NCBI RefSeq assembly: GCF_001724815.1
Contig: NZ_MEDO01000014.1
Coordinates: 434,001 to 498,000 of the forward strand
Direction: 5' to 3'
Source of the DNA: Arenimonas sp. SCN 70-307
GTDB taxonomy: Bacteria; Pseudomonadota; Gammaproteobacteria; Xanthomonadales; Xanthomonadaceae
DNA length: 64,000 bases
A model generated the notes under the pieces. The model did no database searches. It was given only the letters and a program-made list of their open reading frames with translations, and was not told the origin of the DNA. How positions within the stretch are numbered: the stretch's first letter is position 1; each line of letters starts with the position of its first letter. Of this stretch, positions 18,253-27,068 are shown piece by piece. The position numbers and the translations under genes are program-made.

Positions 18253-19361
18253 TGCGAAGCCCCGGGCTTGGCGGCGACCACGCGGGCCACCAGGGTGAAG
18301 CGGTCGCGACCGGTGCGCGGGTCGGCCTGCACGGCGCCCGACAGCGCCGGTTCCTCGAGCAGCGTCGAAGCCTGCAGCATGCCCACCAGCGCGGGCGCGC
18401 CGCGGCTCTGGCCGACCAGCGAAACCTGGCCGTTGAAGATCTGGAGCTTGTCGATGGCGGTGTCGTCGGGGATGCGACGGGTGAGGTCGTCGAGCACCTC
18501 GAGCATGGTCGGGCTGGCGGCGCGGCGCGTGGCGATGAAGTTGGCCGCGGCGGTGCGAGCCACCAGCTCGTTGCGGGCCAGCCGCGCCTCGCGCACTTCG
18601 GCGTTGGCGGCGGCGACGTCGGCGCGCAGGTCCTCGAGCGCGCTGGCGCGGTTGCCCAGCACCAGGAGCATGGCCAGCAGCAGCGCGCCGCCCGCGACCG
18701 CGGCGAGCATGGCGTTGAGGCGACGCACCGGATCGCGCCGGCGCGGACGCCGCGCGGGCGGCAGCAGGTTCAGGCCGAGCGGACGGCCCTGGGCATCGAG
18801 CGCGTCCACGCCGGCGAGCAGGCCGGCGAGCGGGCCGATGGCCTGCAGCTCCTGGTCCAGGCGCGTACGCGGCAGCACCACCAGCTCCACCGGCACCGGC
18901 TGGCCGGCGGGCGCGTGCGCGAGCACGCGGCCCTCGTAGCTCACCTGGTCGGCGGGGAACGGCGTCTGCCGGTCGATCTCGTGGGCGAGCACGTCGCGCA
19001 GGCGCGGCAGCGCGGCCGCAGGCAGGGACAGCGTGCGGCGCAGCACGGCGCCGGCGGGCAGCACCAGCCAGGCGCGCGAGGCGCCCCCGGACAGGCGCGC
19101 CGCCAGGGCCTCGGCCGCCGACAGCGGCAGTTCGCCCAACGAATGCTCGCCGTCGGGACCCTGCACGGAAACCTGCAGCGTCTCGCCCTCGCGGCGCAGG
19201 CGCAGCTGGCCGGCATCGGCCTGGAACAGCGGCCGCAGCGACGCGGGCAACAGCGCGCGCCAGGCCTCGGCGACCTTGCGCGCCCAGCCGGGCACGGGCG
19301 TGCGCGCCAGGTGCATGCGCAGGGCGTCGAAGGTGGTGGTCAGTTGTTCGGCTGCAGGCAT
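18249..19361 (-). CDS. gspL: Type II secretion protein GspL (XpsL), PilN-like
   Basis: A 370-residue protein that recruits the ATPase GspE to the inner membrane. The N-terminal cytoplasmic part (about 1-235) has an actin-like fold pattern with A-R-L-S-G-G-A-S-R-A-W-L-V-L-P and L-P-R-L-R-D-V-L-A-H-E-I-D-R-Q-T-P-F as seen in PilM/GspL. A transmembrane helix at about 237-257 (A-V-A-G-G-A-L-L-L-A-M-L-L-V-L) is followed by a PilN-type periplasmic domain. The start ATG 19361 lies directly against the gspK stop at 19362. Together with GspM it matches the xps gene order. Confidence 0.87.
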   Translation of the reverse strand: MPAAEQLTTTFDALRMHLARTPVPGWARKVAEAWRALLPASLRPLFQADAGQLRLRREGETLQVSVQGPDGEHSLGELPLSAAEALAARLSGGASRAWLVLPAGAVLRRTLSLPAAALPRLRDVLAHEIDRQTPFPADQVSYEGRVLAHAPAGQPVPVELVVLPRTRLDQELQAIGPLAGLLAGVDALDAQGRPLGLNLLPPARRPRRRDPVRRLNAMLAAVAGGALLLAMLLVLGNRASALEDLRADVAAANAEVREARLARNELVARTAAANFIATRRAASPTMLEVLDDLTRRIPDDTAIDKLQIFNGQVSLVGQSRGAPALVGMLQASTLLEEPALSGAVQADPRTGRDRFTLVARVVAAKPGASQ

Positions 19362-20243
19362 CTAGTCGGGTTCCCCTACCCGCCAGGCCAGCGGTGCGTA
19401 GAGCTGGCCGAAGCCCGCCGGCGCGCCGATGCGCACCACCGCGGTGACCTCGACCGCCAGCCCATCGTCCCGGACAGCCCGGCTCGCCACACTATACGTG
19501 CCGGACCCGGCAACGGCGAGCGGCTCGCCGTCGGGTCCGGGCGGCAGCGGCAGGCCCGGCTGCCAGGCGCCGCGGGCGGCCACCCACGCGGCCGCGTCGG
19601 CCGGCGAAAGACCGAGGGCCTGCAGCACCGACTGGCGGGCGAAATCGGCGCGCGGACGCGGGAAGCCGGTGTACACGGTGACGTGCGGCACCAGCGCGCG
19701 ATAGACCTCCTCGTCCATGCCCAGCACCTGCTGCAGCTCGGAGACGGTGACGAAGGGGGCGTCCTTGGCGCCGTAGTCCAGGCCCGCGGCGGCATAGTCG
19801 CGGTCCTCGGCGCCGCCGCCGATGGCCTGCAGGCCGTCGGGGTCGCGCCAGTCCTGGATCGCGCCCGACAGGCGCGCGGCGCGGTCCTCCGGGAAGCCCA
19901 GCGCCTTGACCAGCTGCGCCAGCAGCGCGGCATCGGCGGCATTGATGTCGATCTTCGCGCCCTCGTCCACCACCCGCACCTCGACCCGGAAGCCGTCGAA
20001 GGCGTAGCCATAGAGGCGGCCATCGGGGAACCAGCGCCGCTGCGGGTCGGCCTCGTTCAGTCGCAGGGCCGCCACCTCGATGCCGCCTTCGGCGGCCAGC
20101 TGCGCCGCCAGCCGCGTGCGCAGCGCGCTGCCCTGCAGGCCCTCGATGCGGCTGGTGAAGGCGAACACCGCCACCAGGCCGGAAAGCAGCAACAGCAACC
20201 ACAGCACCAGCAGCAGGGCCGCACCGCGTTCCGGACGCTTCAT
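19362..20243 (-). CDS. gspK: Type II secretion minor pseudopilin GspK (XpsK)
   Basis: A 293-residue minor pseudopilin, larger than the other pseudopilins as usual for GspK, which caps the pseudopilus tip. The N-terminal R-G-A-A-L-L-L-V-L-W-L-L-L-L-L-S-G-L is the type IV prepilin-like motif; GspK proteins typically lack Glu+5, as here. A helix-hairpin-helix-like region (K-I-D-I-N-A-A-D, then V-S-E-L-Q-Q-V-L-G-M) occupies the middle. I chose ATG 20243, overlapping the gspJ stop as ATGA; the longer frame upstream is a shadow of gspJ. Confidence 0.87.
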   Translation of the reverse strand: MKRPERGAALLLVLWLLLLLSGLVAVFAFTSRIEGLQGSALRTRLAAQLAAEGGIEVAALRLNEADPQRRWFPDGRLYGYAFDGFRVEVRVVDEGAKIDINAADAALLAQLVKALGFPEDRAARLSGAIQDWRDPDGLQAIGGGAEDRDYAAAGLDYGAKDAPFVTVSELQQVLGMDEEVYRALVPHVTVYTGFPRPRADFARQSVLQALGLSPADAAAWVAARGAWQPGLPLPPGPDGEPLAVAGSGTYSVASRAVRDDGLAVEVTAVVRIGAPAGFGQLYAPLAWRVGEPD

Positions 20244-20887
20244 TCCAGCCCCTCCTGCCCGGCCTGGCCGGGCGGCGGCGCCAGGCCCAGGCGCGGCGCG
20301 GCCACGAACTCGGGCCAGCGCGCGCGCGGCTCGGCGAAGCGAAGCTGCAGGCGCACCAGCGCCGGCACCTGGTCGGTGGTTTGCCACTGGCTGCGCCAGT
20401 CGCCGGCCTCGTCGATCTCGTCCAGGCCGCGCACGGCGAAGCTGGCCTCGGCGATGCCGTCGAGCAGGACCTCGGGCTCGCGCTCGTCCTCGATCGGGCC
20501 TTCGGGGCCGAGCAGCTGGTGTTCGAATTCCAGGCGCAGGCCGTTGGGGCCGCGCACCAGGCGGAAGGTCTGTACGTGCGGGCCGCCGCGCGAGAGGTAA
20601 CCCGGCATCGGCGCCACCAGCCGCAGGCGGTCGGCCGAAGCCTCGAACACCCGCGGCGCGTCGCCGGGCGACTGCGGCTCGATGGGAATGGCGAGCGCGC
20701 CTTCCACCTGCCGGCGCAGGAAACCCTGCACCGCGCGCAGGCGCTCGCTGCGCGAGGCCTCGGCCTCGGCGTTGGCGGTGACGCGCGAGGCGTTGGAAAT
20801 GGCGGCGAAAGCCAGCGCCATGCCGGCCGCCAGCAGCGTGGTGGCCACCAGCACTTCAAGCAGGCTGAAGCCGCGCGCGCGCCTCAT
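20240..20887 (-). CDS. gspJ: Type II secretion minor pseudopilin GspJ (XpsJ)
   Basis: A 215-residue minor pseudopilin. It has the prepilin cleavage motif R-A-R-G / F-S-L-L-E-V-L-V-A with Phe +1 and Glu +5, and a hydrophobic helix (about 7-30). The globular C-terminal domain is compatible with GspJ, which forms the tip complex with GspI and GspK. Its start overlaps the gspI stop by four bases, and its own stop overlaps the gspK start. Length is normal for the family (about 200). Confidence 0.87.
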   Translation of the reverse strand: MRRARGFSLLEVLVATTLLAAGMALAFAAISNASRVTANAEAEASRSERLRAVQGFLRRQVEGALAIPIEPQSPGDAPRVFEASADRLRLVAPMPGYLSRGGPHVQTFRLVRGPNGLRLEFEHQLLGPEGPIEDEREPEVLLDGIAEASFAVRGLDEIDEAGDWRSQWQTTDQVPALVRLQLRFAEPRARWPEFVAAPRLGLAPPPGQAGQEGLE

Positions 20888-21330
20888 GGCAACGCCGCCT
20901 GCGGATAACGCGCGCGCAGGCTGGCCAGGCGCAGGCTGCGCGCCGCCTCGCCCTCGCCCCAGGCCACGTCGAGCTGCAGTCGATAGAGCACCGGCGCATT
21001 GGGCTGCTGCAGGCCCACCGACTCCACGAGATCGAGTCCGGCGATGGCTTCGGTCGGCGGCAGCGGGTCGTCAATCTCGGTGATCTCCAGCGTCCAGCGA
21101 TAACGCCCGCGGTCGATGACGCCGCTGCTGCGCCCCGGCGCGATCGGCTCGAGCACGCCGACGCGGGCCAGCAGCGACTGCGCGTGCAGCGCCGCCTCGC
21201 TGGCCTCGCCCGAGCGGCGCACCTGCGCCAGCCCGCCGCCCAGCACCGCCAGCAGCACGCCCATCGCCACGGCCAGCAGCACGAAGGCAACGATCACCTC
21301 GAGCAGGCTGAAGCCGCGCTGGTGCTTCAT
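20884..21330 (-). CDS. gspI: Type II secretion minor pseudopilin GspI (XpsI)
   Basis: A 148-residue minor pseudopilin with the cleavage motif Q-R-G / F-S-L-L-E-V-I-V-A-F (Phe +1, Glu +5) and a hydrophobic N-terminal helix. It nucleates the pseudopilus tip with GspJ and GspK. It overlaps gspH at its start and gspJ at its stop, each by four bases. Size matches GspI (about 120-150 residues). Confidence 0.87.
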   Translation of the reverse strand: MKHQRGFSLLEVIVAFVLLAVAMGVLLAVLGGGLAQVRRSGEASEAALHAQSLLARVGVLEPIAPGRSSGVIDRGRYRWTLEITEIDDPLPPTEAIAGLDLVESVGLQQPNAPVLYRLQLDVAWGEGEAARSLRLASLRARYPQAALP

Positions 21331-21779
21331 GGCCGACCCTCGCCGCGGCTGAGCGTGACTTCGCCGGTGAGCCAGGCCACGTCCACGCGCCAGGCCGCGC
21401 CGTCGCGGCGCAGCACGAAGCGGCCGCCGGTGGCGGCGCCCTCGGGGAAGAAGCGCACGGTGGCTTCGCGCGCCACCGGTTGGCCGTCGCGCGCGGTGGT
21501 GGCCACCAGTTCGATGTTCGCCGGCAGTGCGCCCTCGCGCTTGCCGGCTGCGTTCCAGCGCCGGCTGTCGACGTCGAGGCGGAAGACCTGCTCGGCGCCG
21601 GTGGCGATGGCCTGGGCGCGGGTGTAGCGCAGCTCCGCGGCAAGCTCGCGCGCGGCGGCGCGCAGCTCCTGGCCGGGCATGGCGCGGCCGATCACCATCG
21701 CGCCGATGCCGGCGAGGGTGGCGATCAGCGCCACCACCACCAGCAGCTCGAGCAGCGACAGGCCCCGCGCGCGGTTCAT
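21327..21779 (-). CDS. gspH: Type II secretion minor pseudopilin GspH (XpsH)
   Basis: A 150-residue minor pseudopilin. The cleavage site reads R-A-R-G / L-S-L-L-E-L-L-V-V-V: Glu +5 is kept but position +1 is leucine rather than phenylalanine, a tolerated variant. The globular part has the GspH pattern A-A-A-R-E-L-A-A-E-L-R-Y-T-R-A-Q-A-I-A-T-G near residues 40-60, typical of GspH/FimT. It lies 19 bases after gspG and overlaps gspI. It links the tip complex to the major pseudopilin GspG. Confidence 0.87.
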   Translation of the reverse strand: MNRARGLSLLELLVVVALIATLAGIGAMVIGRAMPGQELRAAARELAAELRYTRAQAIATGAEQVFRLDVDSRRWNAAGKREGALPANIELVATTARDGQPVAREATVRFFPEGAATGGRFVLRRDGAAWRVDVAWLTGEVTLSRGEGRP

Positions 21780-21798
21780 GGCGGCGCCGCCGGCCCGG

Positions 21799-22215
21799 TC
21801 AGGGTTTGCGGATGTCGGCGTTGACGCTTTCGCCGCCCGGCTGGCCGTCGGCGCCCAGGCTCACCAGCTCGTAGGGGCCAGCGGCGCCCGGGCGACGGTA
21901 GAGGATGGCGTTGCCCCAGGGGTCGCGCAGCTCCTCGGCCTTGGCATAAGGACCGAGCCAGTTGGGCAGGCCGCTGGCGCTGACCAGCTGCTCGAGCGAT
22001 TCGGGCAGGCGGCCGGTGTCCATCTGGAACTGGTCGACCTTGCCGGCCAGGGTGAGCAGCTGGGTGTTGGTCAGGCCGACGTTGGCGCGGTCGCGGCCGC
22101 CGAGCACGCGATTGCCGACGATGGCCAGCACGCCGCCGATCAGCACGATGACGATGATGATCTCGATCAGGCTCATGCCGCGCGCGCGGCGGGGGGAAGC
22201 AGGGATTCGACGCAT
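21799..22215 (-). CDS. gspG: Type II secretion major pseudopilin GspG (XpsG)
   Basis: A 138-residue major pseudopilin, the main subunit of the pseudopilus piston. The cleavage motif is R-R-A-R-G / M-S-L-I-E-I-I-I-V-I-V, with Met at +1 and Glu +5. The family's C-terminal features follow: L-P-N-W-L-G-P-Y, the D-P-W-G-N motif (calcium loop region) and Y-E-L-V-S-L-G-A-D-G-Q-P-G-G. The leader is rather long (13 residues) and basic. It lies three bases after gspF. Confidence 0.93.
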   Translation of the reverse strand: MRRIPASPRRARGMSLIEIIIVIVLIGGVLAIVGNRVLGGRDRANVGLTNTQLLTLAGKVDQFQMDTGRLPESLEQLVSASGLPNWLGPYAKAEELRDPWGNAILYRRPGAAGPYELVSLGADGQPGGESVNADIRKP

Positions 22216-22218
22216 GGG

Positions 22219-23436
22219 TCAGCCTATGGAGTTGGTCAGGTCGTAGATCGGCAGCAGCACCGAGAGGATGATGATGGCGACCACCGCGGTCATCAGCACC
22301 GTGAGCGCCGGCACCAGCGCCGCCATCAGGCGGTCGAGCGCGTTGCCGGTTTCGAGGTCGAAGGTGTCGGCCACCTTCAGCAGCATGGTATCGAGTTCAC
22401 CCGACTCCTCGCCCACCTGCACCATCTGCACGGCCAGGCGCGGGAATACCTTGCGCCGGCCGAGCGCATGCCCGAGGCCCGAGCCGGTCTTGACCTCCTC
22501 GGCGGCCTCGTCGAGCGCCTCGGCCAGCACGCGGTTGCCCAGCACCGGGCGCGAGAGCGCCAGCGCGTTGAGCAGGGGCACGCCGTTGCGCACCAGGGTG
22601 CCGAGCGTGCGCGCCAGGCGCGCGGTGTCGAGCCGGGCCACCAGGTCGCCGACGAAGCGCAGGCGCAGCAGGCGCGCATCGAGCGCGCGGCGGGTTTCGT
22701 GGCTGCGCAGCCGCGACGCCAGCCACAGGCCGGCCGCCGCCACCGCCAGCACCAGCGCCCACCACCAGTCGCGCACGAACAGGCTGGTGGCCAGCACGGC
22801 CTGCGAGTACCAGGGCAGCTCGGCGTTGAGGCTCTCGAACAGCACCTGGAACTGCGGCACCACCACCGCCATCAGGAAACCCACCGAGACGACGATGAGC
22901 ACGGCGAGGATGACCGGGTAGATCAGCGCATTGACCACCCGCCCGCGCAGTTTCGCGCTGCGCTCGAGGTAGTCGGCCAGGCGGCGCAGGGATTCGTGCA
23001 CGCTGCCGCCGGCCTCGCCGGCGCGCACCAGGTTCACGTACAGGCGCGGGAACAGGCCGTGCTGCTGCTCGAGCGCCGTGGACAGCGGCGCGCCGCCGCG
23101 CACGGCCTCGCGGATGCGCTCGATCACGCGCCGGGCCTGCACGGTGTCGGGCAGCTCGAGCAGGATGCCGAGCGCGCGATCCAGCGGCTGGCCGGCGCCG
23201 AGCAGCGTGGCCAGCTGCTGGGTGAACTGCAGCACCTGGGCGTCGTCGAGTTCGCGCCGGCGCAGCAGGCCCGACAGGCCGGCGCCGCCGCCGGCCTCGT
23301 CGGCGCGACGCGCCTCCACCGGCAGGTGGCCCTGCTCCTGCAGGCGCGCCACCACGTCGTCGGCGCTGGCCGCTTCCATCTGGCCTTCGAGCGTTTCGCC
23401 GGCGGTGGAGAGCGCCTTGTAGCGGAACAGCGCCAT
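22219..23436 (-). CDS. gspF: Type II secretion inner-membrane platform protein GspF (XpsF)
   Basis: A 405-residue polytopic membrane protein that couples GspE ATP hydrolysis to pseudopilus growth. It starts M-A-L-F-R-Y-K-A-L, the family N-terminus. Two T2SSF domains are present, each with a conserved core: the first (about 70-195) includes L-R-G-R-V-V-N-A-L-I-Y-P-V-I-L and the second (about 270-400) includes R-T-L-G-T-L-V-R-N-G-V-P-L-L-N-A-L and Q-M-V-Q-V-G-E-E-S-G-E-L-D. Three transmembrane helices are seen (about 170-190, 220-240, 370-395). It follows gspE by four bases. Confidence 0.94.
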   Translation of the reverse strand: MALFRYKALSTAGETLEGQMEAASADDVVARLQEQGHLPVEARRADEAGGGAGLSGLLRRRELDDAQVLQFTQQLATLLGAGQPLDRALGILLELPDTVQARRVIERIREAVRGGAPLSTALEQQHGLFPRLYVNLVRAGEAGGSVHESLRRLADYLERSAKLRGRVVNALIYPVILAVLIVVSVGFLMAVVVPQFQVLFESLNAELPWYSQAVLATSLFVRDWWWALVLAVAAAGLWLASRLRSHETRRALDARLLRLRFVGDLVARLDTARLARTLGTLVRNGVPLLNALALSRPVLGNRVLAEALDEAAEEVKTGSGLGHALGRRKVFPRLAVQMVQVGEESGELDTMLLKVADTFDLETGNALDRLMAALVPALTVLMTAVVAIIILSVLLPIYDLTNSIG

Positions 23437-23440
23437 CGGC

Positions 23441-25153
23441 TCAGGCTTCCTGGGTCACGCGCAGCACTTCCTCGAGCGTGGTCAGGCCCTGCAGGGCCTT
23501 GGCCAGGCCGTCCTCGTACATGGTGCGCATGCCGCGCGCGCGCGCGGCCTCCTCGATCTCGCCCATGCCGGCGTGCTGCATCACCAGCCGGCGCAGCTCG
23601 TCGTCCATCACCAGGAATTCCATGATGGTGGTGCGGCCGAGGTAGCCGGTGGGCGTGAGCGCCGAAGGCTTCGGGCGATACAGGTAGATCGGGCCTTCGG
23701 GCTGGAAGCGCCGCAGGCCGAATTCCTCCACCACTTCCGGCAGCGCTTCGTAGCGCTCGGCGTGGGTGGGCTCGAGTCGTCGCACCAGGCGCTGGGCCAG
23801 GATGCCGTTCACCGTCGAGGTGAGCAGGTAGTCCTCCACGCCCATGTCGAGCAGGCGGGTGATGCCACCGGCGGCGTTGTTGGTGTGCAGGGTGCTCAGC
23901 ACCAGGTGGCCGGTGAGCGCCGACTGGATGGCGATGCGCGCGGTCTCGAGGTCGCGCATCTCGCCGATCATGATGATGTCCGGGTCCTGGCGCACGATGC
24001 TGCGCAGGGCCTGGGCGAAATCCAGGCCGATCTGCGGCTTGGCCTGGATCTGGTTGATGCCTTCGATCTGGTATTCGACCGGGTCCTCGACGGTGATGAT
24101 CTTCACGTCGGAGGTGTTGAGCTGGCTCAGCGCCGCATAGAGCGTGGTGGTCTTGCCCGAGCCGGTGGGACCGGTGACCAGCAGGATGCCGTGCGGCTGC
24201 TCGAGCACCCTGGTGAAGCGGCCCAGGAACTCGTCGGTGAAGCCCAGGGCCTTGAAGTCGAGCACGACCGACTCGCGGTCGAGCAGGCGCATCACCACGC
24301 TCTCGCCATGGGCGGTGGGCACGGTGCTCACGCGCAGGTCGAGCTCCTTGCCCTGCACGCGCACCATGATGCGGCCGTCCTGCGGCAGCCGGCGCTCGGC
24401 GATGTTGAGCTTGGCCATGATCTTGATGCGCGAGATCACCGCCGCCGTGAGGTTGGCCGGCGGCGACTCGGCTTCCTCGAGCACGCCGTCGACGCGGTAG
24501 CGCACCTTCAGGCGGTTTTCGAAGGGCTCGATGTGGATGTCGGAGGCGCGCAGCTCGACCGCGCGCTGGATAACGAGGTTCACCAGGCGGATGACCGGCG
24601 CTTCGCTGGCCAGGTCGCGCAGCTGCTCGACATCGGCCTCGTCGCCGGCCGAGTCGTCGCCCAGGTTCTCGACGATGGTGCCCATGGCCGAGCGGCCAGA
24701 GCCGTAATAGCGCTCGATCAGGTCGGCGATCTCGGCGCGCAGGCCCACCTTCACCCGCACCGCGCGGCCGGTGGCCAGGGCCACGGCCTCGGCGGCGTAG
24801 GGATCCTGCGGGTCGGCCACGAGCAGGTCGACGTGGCCGGCGTCCTCGCCCACCGGGCAGGCCGAGACCTGCTTGAGGAAACGCAGCGAGAGCTGCACGC
24901 CCGCGGGCGGCGCCTCGGGGCAGTCGCGGGCGGCCAGCAGCGGCAGGCCCATGGCCTCGGCGGCGGCTTCGGCCATGTCGCGCTCGGACACCATGCCCAG
25001 GCGCACCAGCAGCGACGCCAGCGAGCCACCGGCCTCGGCGTGCAGGCGCTGGGCCCGCGCCAGGTCGGCGTCCTTCAGGCGCCCGCGCGCGGCCAGCGCC
25101 GCGGCGATGCGGGCGTCGGCCGATTCCATGCTGTCGTTCAACACCGCGGCCAC
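23441..25153 (-). CDS. gspE: Type II secretion ATPase GspE (XpsE) without the zinc tetracysteine motif
   Basis: A 570-residue cytoplasmic secretion ATPase and first gene of the operon. N1/N2 domains (about 1-160) contact GspL; the core has I-H-I-E-P-F-E, Walker A G-P-T-G-S-G-K-T-T-T, the Asp box, Walker B I-I-M-I-G-E-M-R-D and the His box L-S-T-L-H-T-N-N. Most GspE proteins then carry a zinc-binding C-x-x-C pair twice; here the equivalent stretch reads R-R-L-E-P-T-H-A-E and later P-K-P-S-A-L-T-P-T-G-Y-L-G-R, with no cysteine. The GTG start at 25153 is preceded by GGGAGAG at good spacing; a later ATG (25129) is the alternative. Its promoter must lie in the 119-base divergent gap with the dehydrogenase gene. 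Confidence 0.93.
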   Translation of the reverse strand: MAAVLNDSMESADARIAAALAARGRLKDADLARAQRLHAEAGGSLASLLVRLGMVSERDMAEAAAEAMGLPLLAARDCPEAPPAGVQLSLRFLKQVSACPVGEDAGHVDLLVADPQDPYAAEAVALATGRAVRVKVGLRAEIADLIERYYGSGRSAMGTIVENLGDDSAGDEADVEQLRDLASEAPVIRLVNLVIQRAVELRASDIHIEPFENRLKVRYRVDGVLEEAESPPANLTAAVISRIKIMAKLNIAERRLPQDGRIMVRVQGKELDLRVSTVPTAHGESVVMRLLDRESVVLDFKALGFTDEFLGRFTRVLEQPHGILLVTGPTGSGKTTTLYAALSQLNTSDVKIITVEDPVEYQIEGINQIQAKPQIGLDFAQALRSIVRQDPDIIMIGEMRDLETARIAIQSALTGHLVLSTLHTNNAAGGITRLLDMGVEDYLLTSTVNGILAQRLVRRLEPTHAERYEALPEVVEEFGLRRFQPEGPIYLYRPKPSALTPTGYLGRTTIMEFLVMDDELRRLVMQHAGMGEIEEAARARGMRTMYEDGLAKALQGLTTLEEVLRVTQEA

Positions 25154-25272
25154 GCAGGCACTCTCCCGGTTGGACGCCCGGAATTTAGCAGGTCTGGGCC
25201 GACGGGCGCGCCCTTCACGGCCGGGGGCGTATCGTCTAGCCGTTCACTTACGCAGCAAGGGGAGGATTCCTG

Positions 25273-26289
25273 ATGAGCCGCATCCGCGCCTGGGCCGCAC
25301 CGAAAGCCGGTGCCCCGCTGGAAAGCTTCGAGTTCGACCCCGGCCCGCTGGGCGCCGAAGAGGTCGAGATCGCCGTAGAGCACTGCGGCATCTGCCATTC
25401 CGACCTGTCGATGCTCGACAACGAGTGGGGCTTCACCGCCTATCCGTTCGTGCCCGGCCACGAGGCCATCGGCCGGGTGGTGGCGATGGGACCGCAGGCC
25501 AAGGGCGTGGCCATCGGCCAGCGCGTGGGCCTGGGCTGGAACGCCGGCAGCTGCCTGCACTGCGCCCCCTGCCTGGGCGGCAACCATCACCTGTGCCAGC
25601 GCCTGCAGCCCACCCTCGCCGGCCGCCACGGCGCCTTCGCCGAGCGCGTGCGCGCGCACTGGGTCTGGGCCATGCCCCTGCCCGAGGGCCTGGACCCGCG
25701 CGAGGCCGGCCCGCTGCTGTGCGGCGGCATCACGGTGTTCGCGCCGCTGCGCGAGTTCGACGTCAGGCCCACGGCGCGCGTGGCGGTCGTGGGCATCGGC
25801 GGCCTGGGCCACATGGCGCTGAAGTTCTGCAAGGCCTGGGGCTGCGAGGTCACCGCCTTCACCACCAGCCTGTCCAAGGCCGAGGAGGCGCGCGCCTTCG
25901 GCGCCCACCACGTGGTGTCCACCGGCGACGCCAAGGCGCTGGCGGCGCTGGCCGGGCGCTTCGACCTGATCATCGACACGGTCAACGTGTCGCTCGACTG
26001 GGACGGCCTGCTCGCCGCGCTGGCGCCCGGCGGCCGGCTGCACGTGGTCGGCGCGGTGCTCGAGCCGGTGAAGTTCAGCGCCTTCTCGCTGATCATGGGC
26101 CAGAAGTCGGTCTCGGGTTCGCCCACCGGCTCGCGCGGCGCCATCGACACGATGCTGGGCTTCGCCGCGCGGCACCAGGTGCTTCCCAAGACCGAGCACT
26201 TCCCGATGTCGAAGGCGAACGAAGCCATGGACCACCTGCGCGCCGGCAAGGCCCGCTACCGCATCGTGCTCGACGCCGACTTCGGCTGA
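25273..26289 (+). CDS. Zinc-dependent alcohol dehydrogenase, CAD/YahK-like
   Basis: A 338-residue medium-chain dehydrogenase/reductase. The catalytic zinc ligands appear in C-G-I-C-H-S-D near residue 37 and G-H-E near residue 60; the structural zinc loop is present as C-L-H-C-A-P-C-L-G-G-N-H-H-L-C. The Rossmann motif G-I-G-G-L-G-H-M-A-L (about 175-184) binds NADP(H) in this subfamily. The closest known relatives are cinnamyl-alcohol/aldehyde reductases such as YahK, which reduce broad aldehydes. A strong ribosome binding site, GGGGAGG, lies upstream of ATG 25273. It is transcribed away from gspE. Physiological substrate is unknown. Confidence 0.9.
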   Translation: MSRIRAWAAPKAGAPLESFEFDPGPLGAEEVEIAVEHCGICHSDLSMLDNEWGFTAYPFVPGHEAIGRVVAMGPQAKGVAIGQRVGLGWNAGSCLHCAPCLGGNHHLCQRLQPTLAGRHGAFAERVRAHWVWAMPLPEGLDPREAGPLLCGGITVFAPLREFDVRPTARVAVVGIGGLGHMALKFCKAWGCEVTAFTTSLSKAEEARAFGAHHVVSTGDAKALAALAGRFDLIIDTVNVSLDWDGLLAALAPGGRLHVVGAVLEPVKFSAFSLIMGQKSVSGSPTGSRGAIDTMLGFAARHQVLPKTEHFPMSKANEAMDHLRAGKARYRIVLDADFG

Positions 26290-26332
26290 GGCTGGAGAGC
26301 CTTTCACGCCTCAGGGTGTGGCGCCGTCGTCA

Positions 26333-26403
26333 CCGGGAAAGCGAGGGTCGATTCCTCCTCCGTGAAGCCTTTATGTCGGAGGAATCGACCCTCGCTTTCC
26401 CGG
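26333..26403. repeat. Family C hairpin, copy 1
   Basis: Arms 26333-26358 and 26378-26403 are perfect 26-bp reverse complements around the 19-base loop TCCGTGAAGCCTTTATGTC. The loop is nearly identical (one change) to that of copy 2 read on the opposite strand, while the stem differs at seven positions, all compensated. No T-run follows. Confidence 0.9.
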
Positions 26404-26997
26404 CGCCGCCGGTGCGTACCGGCTTGGGCGCCCAACGGAAGGCGCGCGGCCACGCGCTCCGATGCTTGCGCGTGCCGATCAGGACCAAGGCGGTCCATCT
26501 TTCTCGCTGACCTCGTTTGGCTAACCCGTTCAAGGCCTGAATGCCGCTGTGGCCCATCGGCACGCGTCCCTCCGGACGCGAGATGCCGGGTCCTGGCCAG
26601 CGTGGAAGGTGGCCAGAGTGGGAGTCCTATCCGCCCGGCGGCGGGTGTTTGACCTTGGCGATGGTGGTCGGCACATGCTTTTCCGACCGCTCCGTATCGA
26701 TCGCCGAGGCGTCGTCGGAAAAGAATGGACCCAGGCTCCAGGCCTCGCCCTCACACCCGCCGCCGGGCGGATAGGTCCATCAATCTGGCCGTCTTCCGGG
26801 CTCGCGGTGGGGCCACCCCCAGTGTCCGAAGGGACACGTCGCGATGGGCCGCAGCGGTATTCAGGCCTTGAACGGGTTAGCCAAACCTGTTCGGCAGGAA
26901 AGATGACTGGCCTTGGTCCTGATCGGCACGCGCAAGCATCGGAGCCCGCGGCCACGGGCCTTCCGTTGGGAATCCGAGACGACACGCACCGGCGCCG

Positions 26998-27068
26998 CCG
27001 CGGAAGTGAAGGTCACTTCCTTCGACATAAAGGCCTCACGGAGAAGGAAGTGACCTTCACTTCCGCGG
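26998..27068. repeat. Family C hairpin, copy 2 (inverted)
   Basis: Arms 26998-27023 and 27043-27068 are perfect 26-bp reverse complements with a 19-base loop. Outside the arms, GGCGCC on both sides extends the pairing after one G-T step, giving a stem of about 33 bp. On the minus strand the loop reads TCCGTGAGGCCTTTATGTC. It lies 47 bases beyond the purL stop codon and would form at the 3' end of a purL read-through transcript. Confidence 0.9.

Noticed and set aside
26330-27059. Short open frames on both strands within the mirrored repeat.
   Set aside because: Each copy of the repeat gives similar frames in opposite strands, so they follow the repeat and not coding selection; no ribosome binding sites.
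26333-27068. Reading the family C hairpins as intrinsic terminators.
   Set aside because: Neither strand has a T-run after the stems and the loops are conserved, so a different role is more likely.
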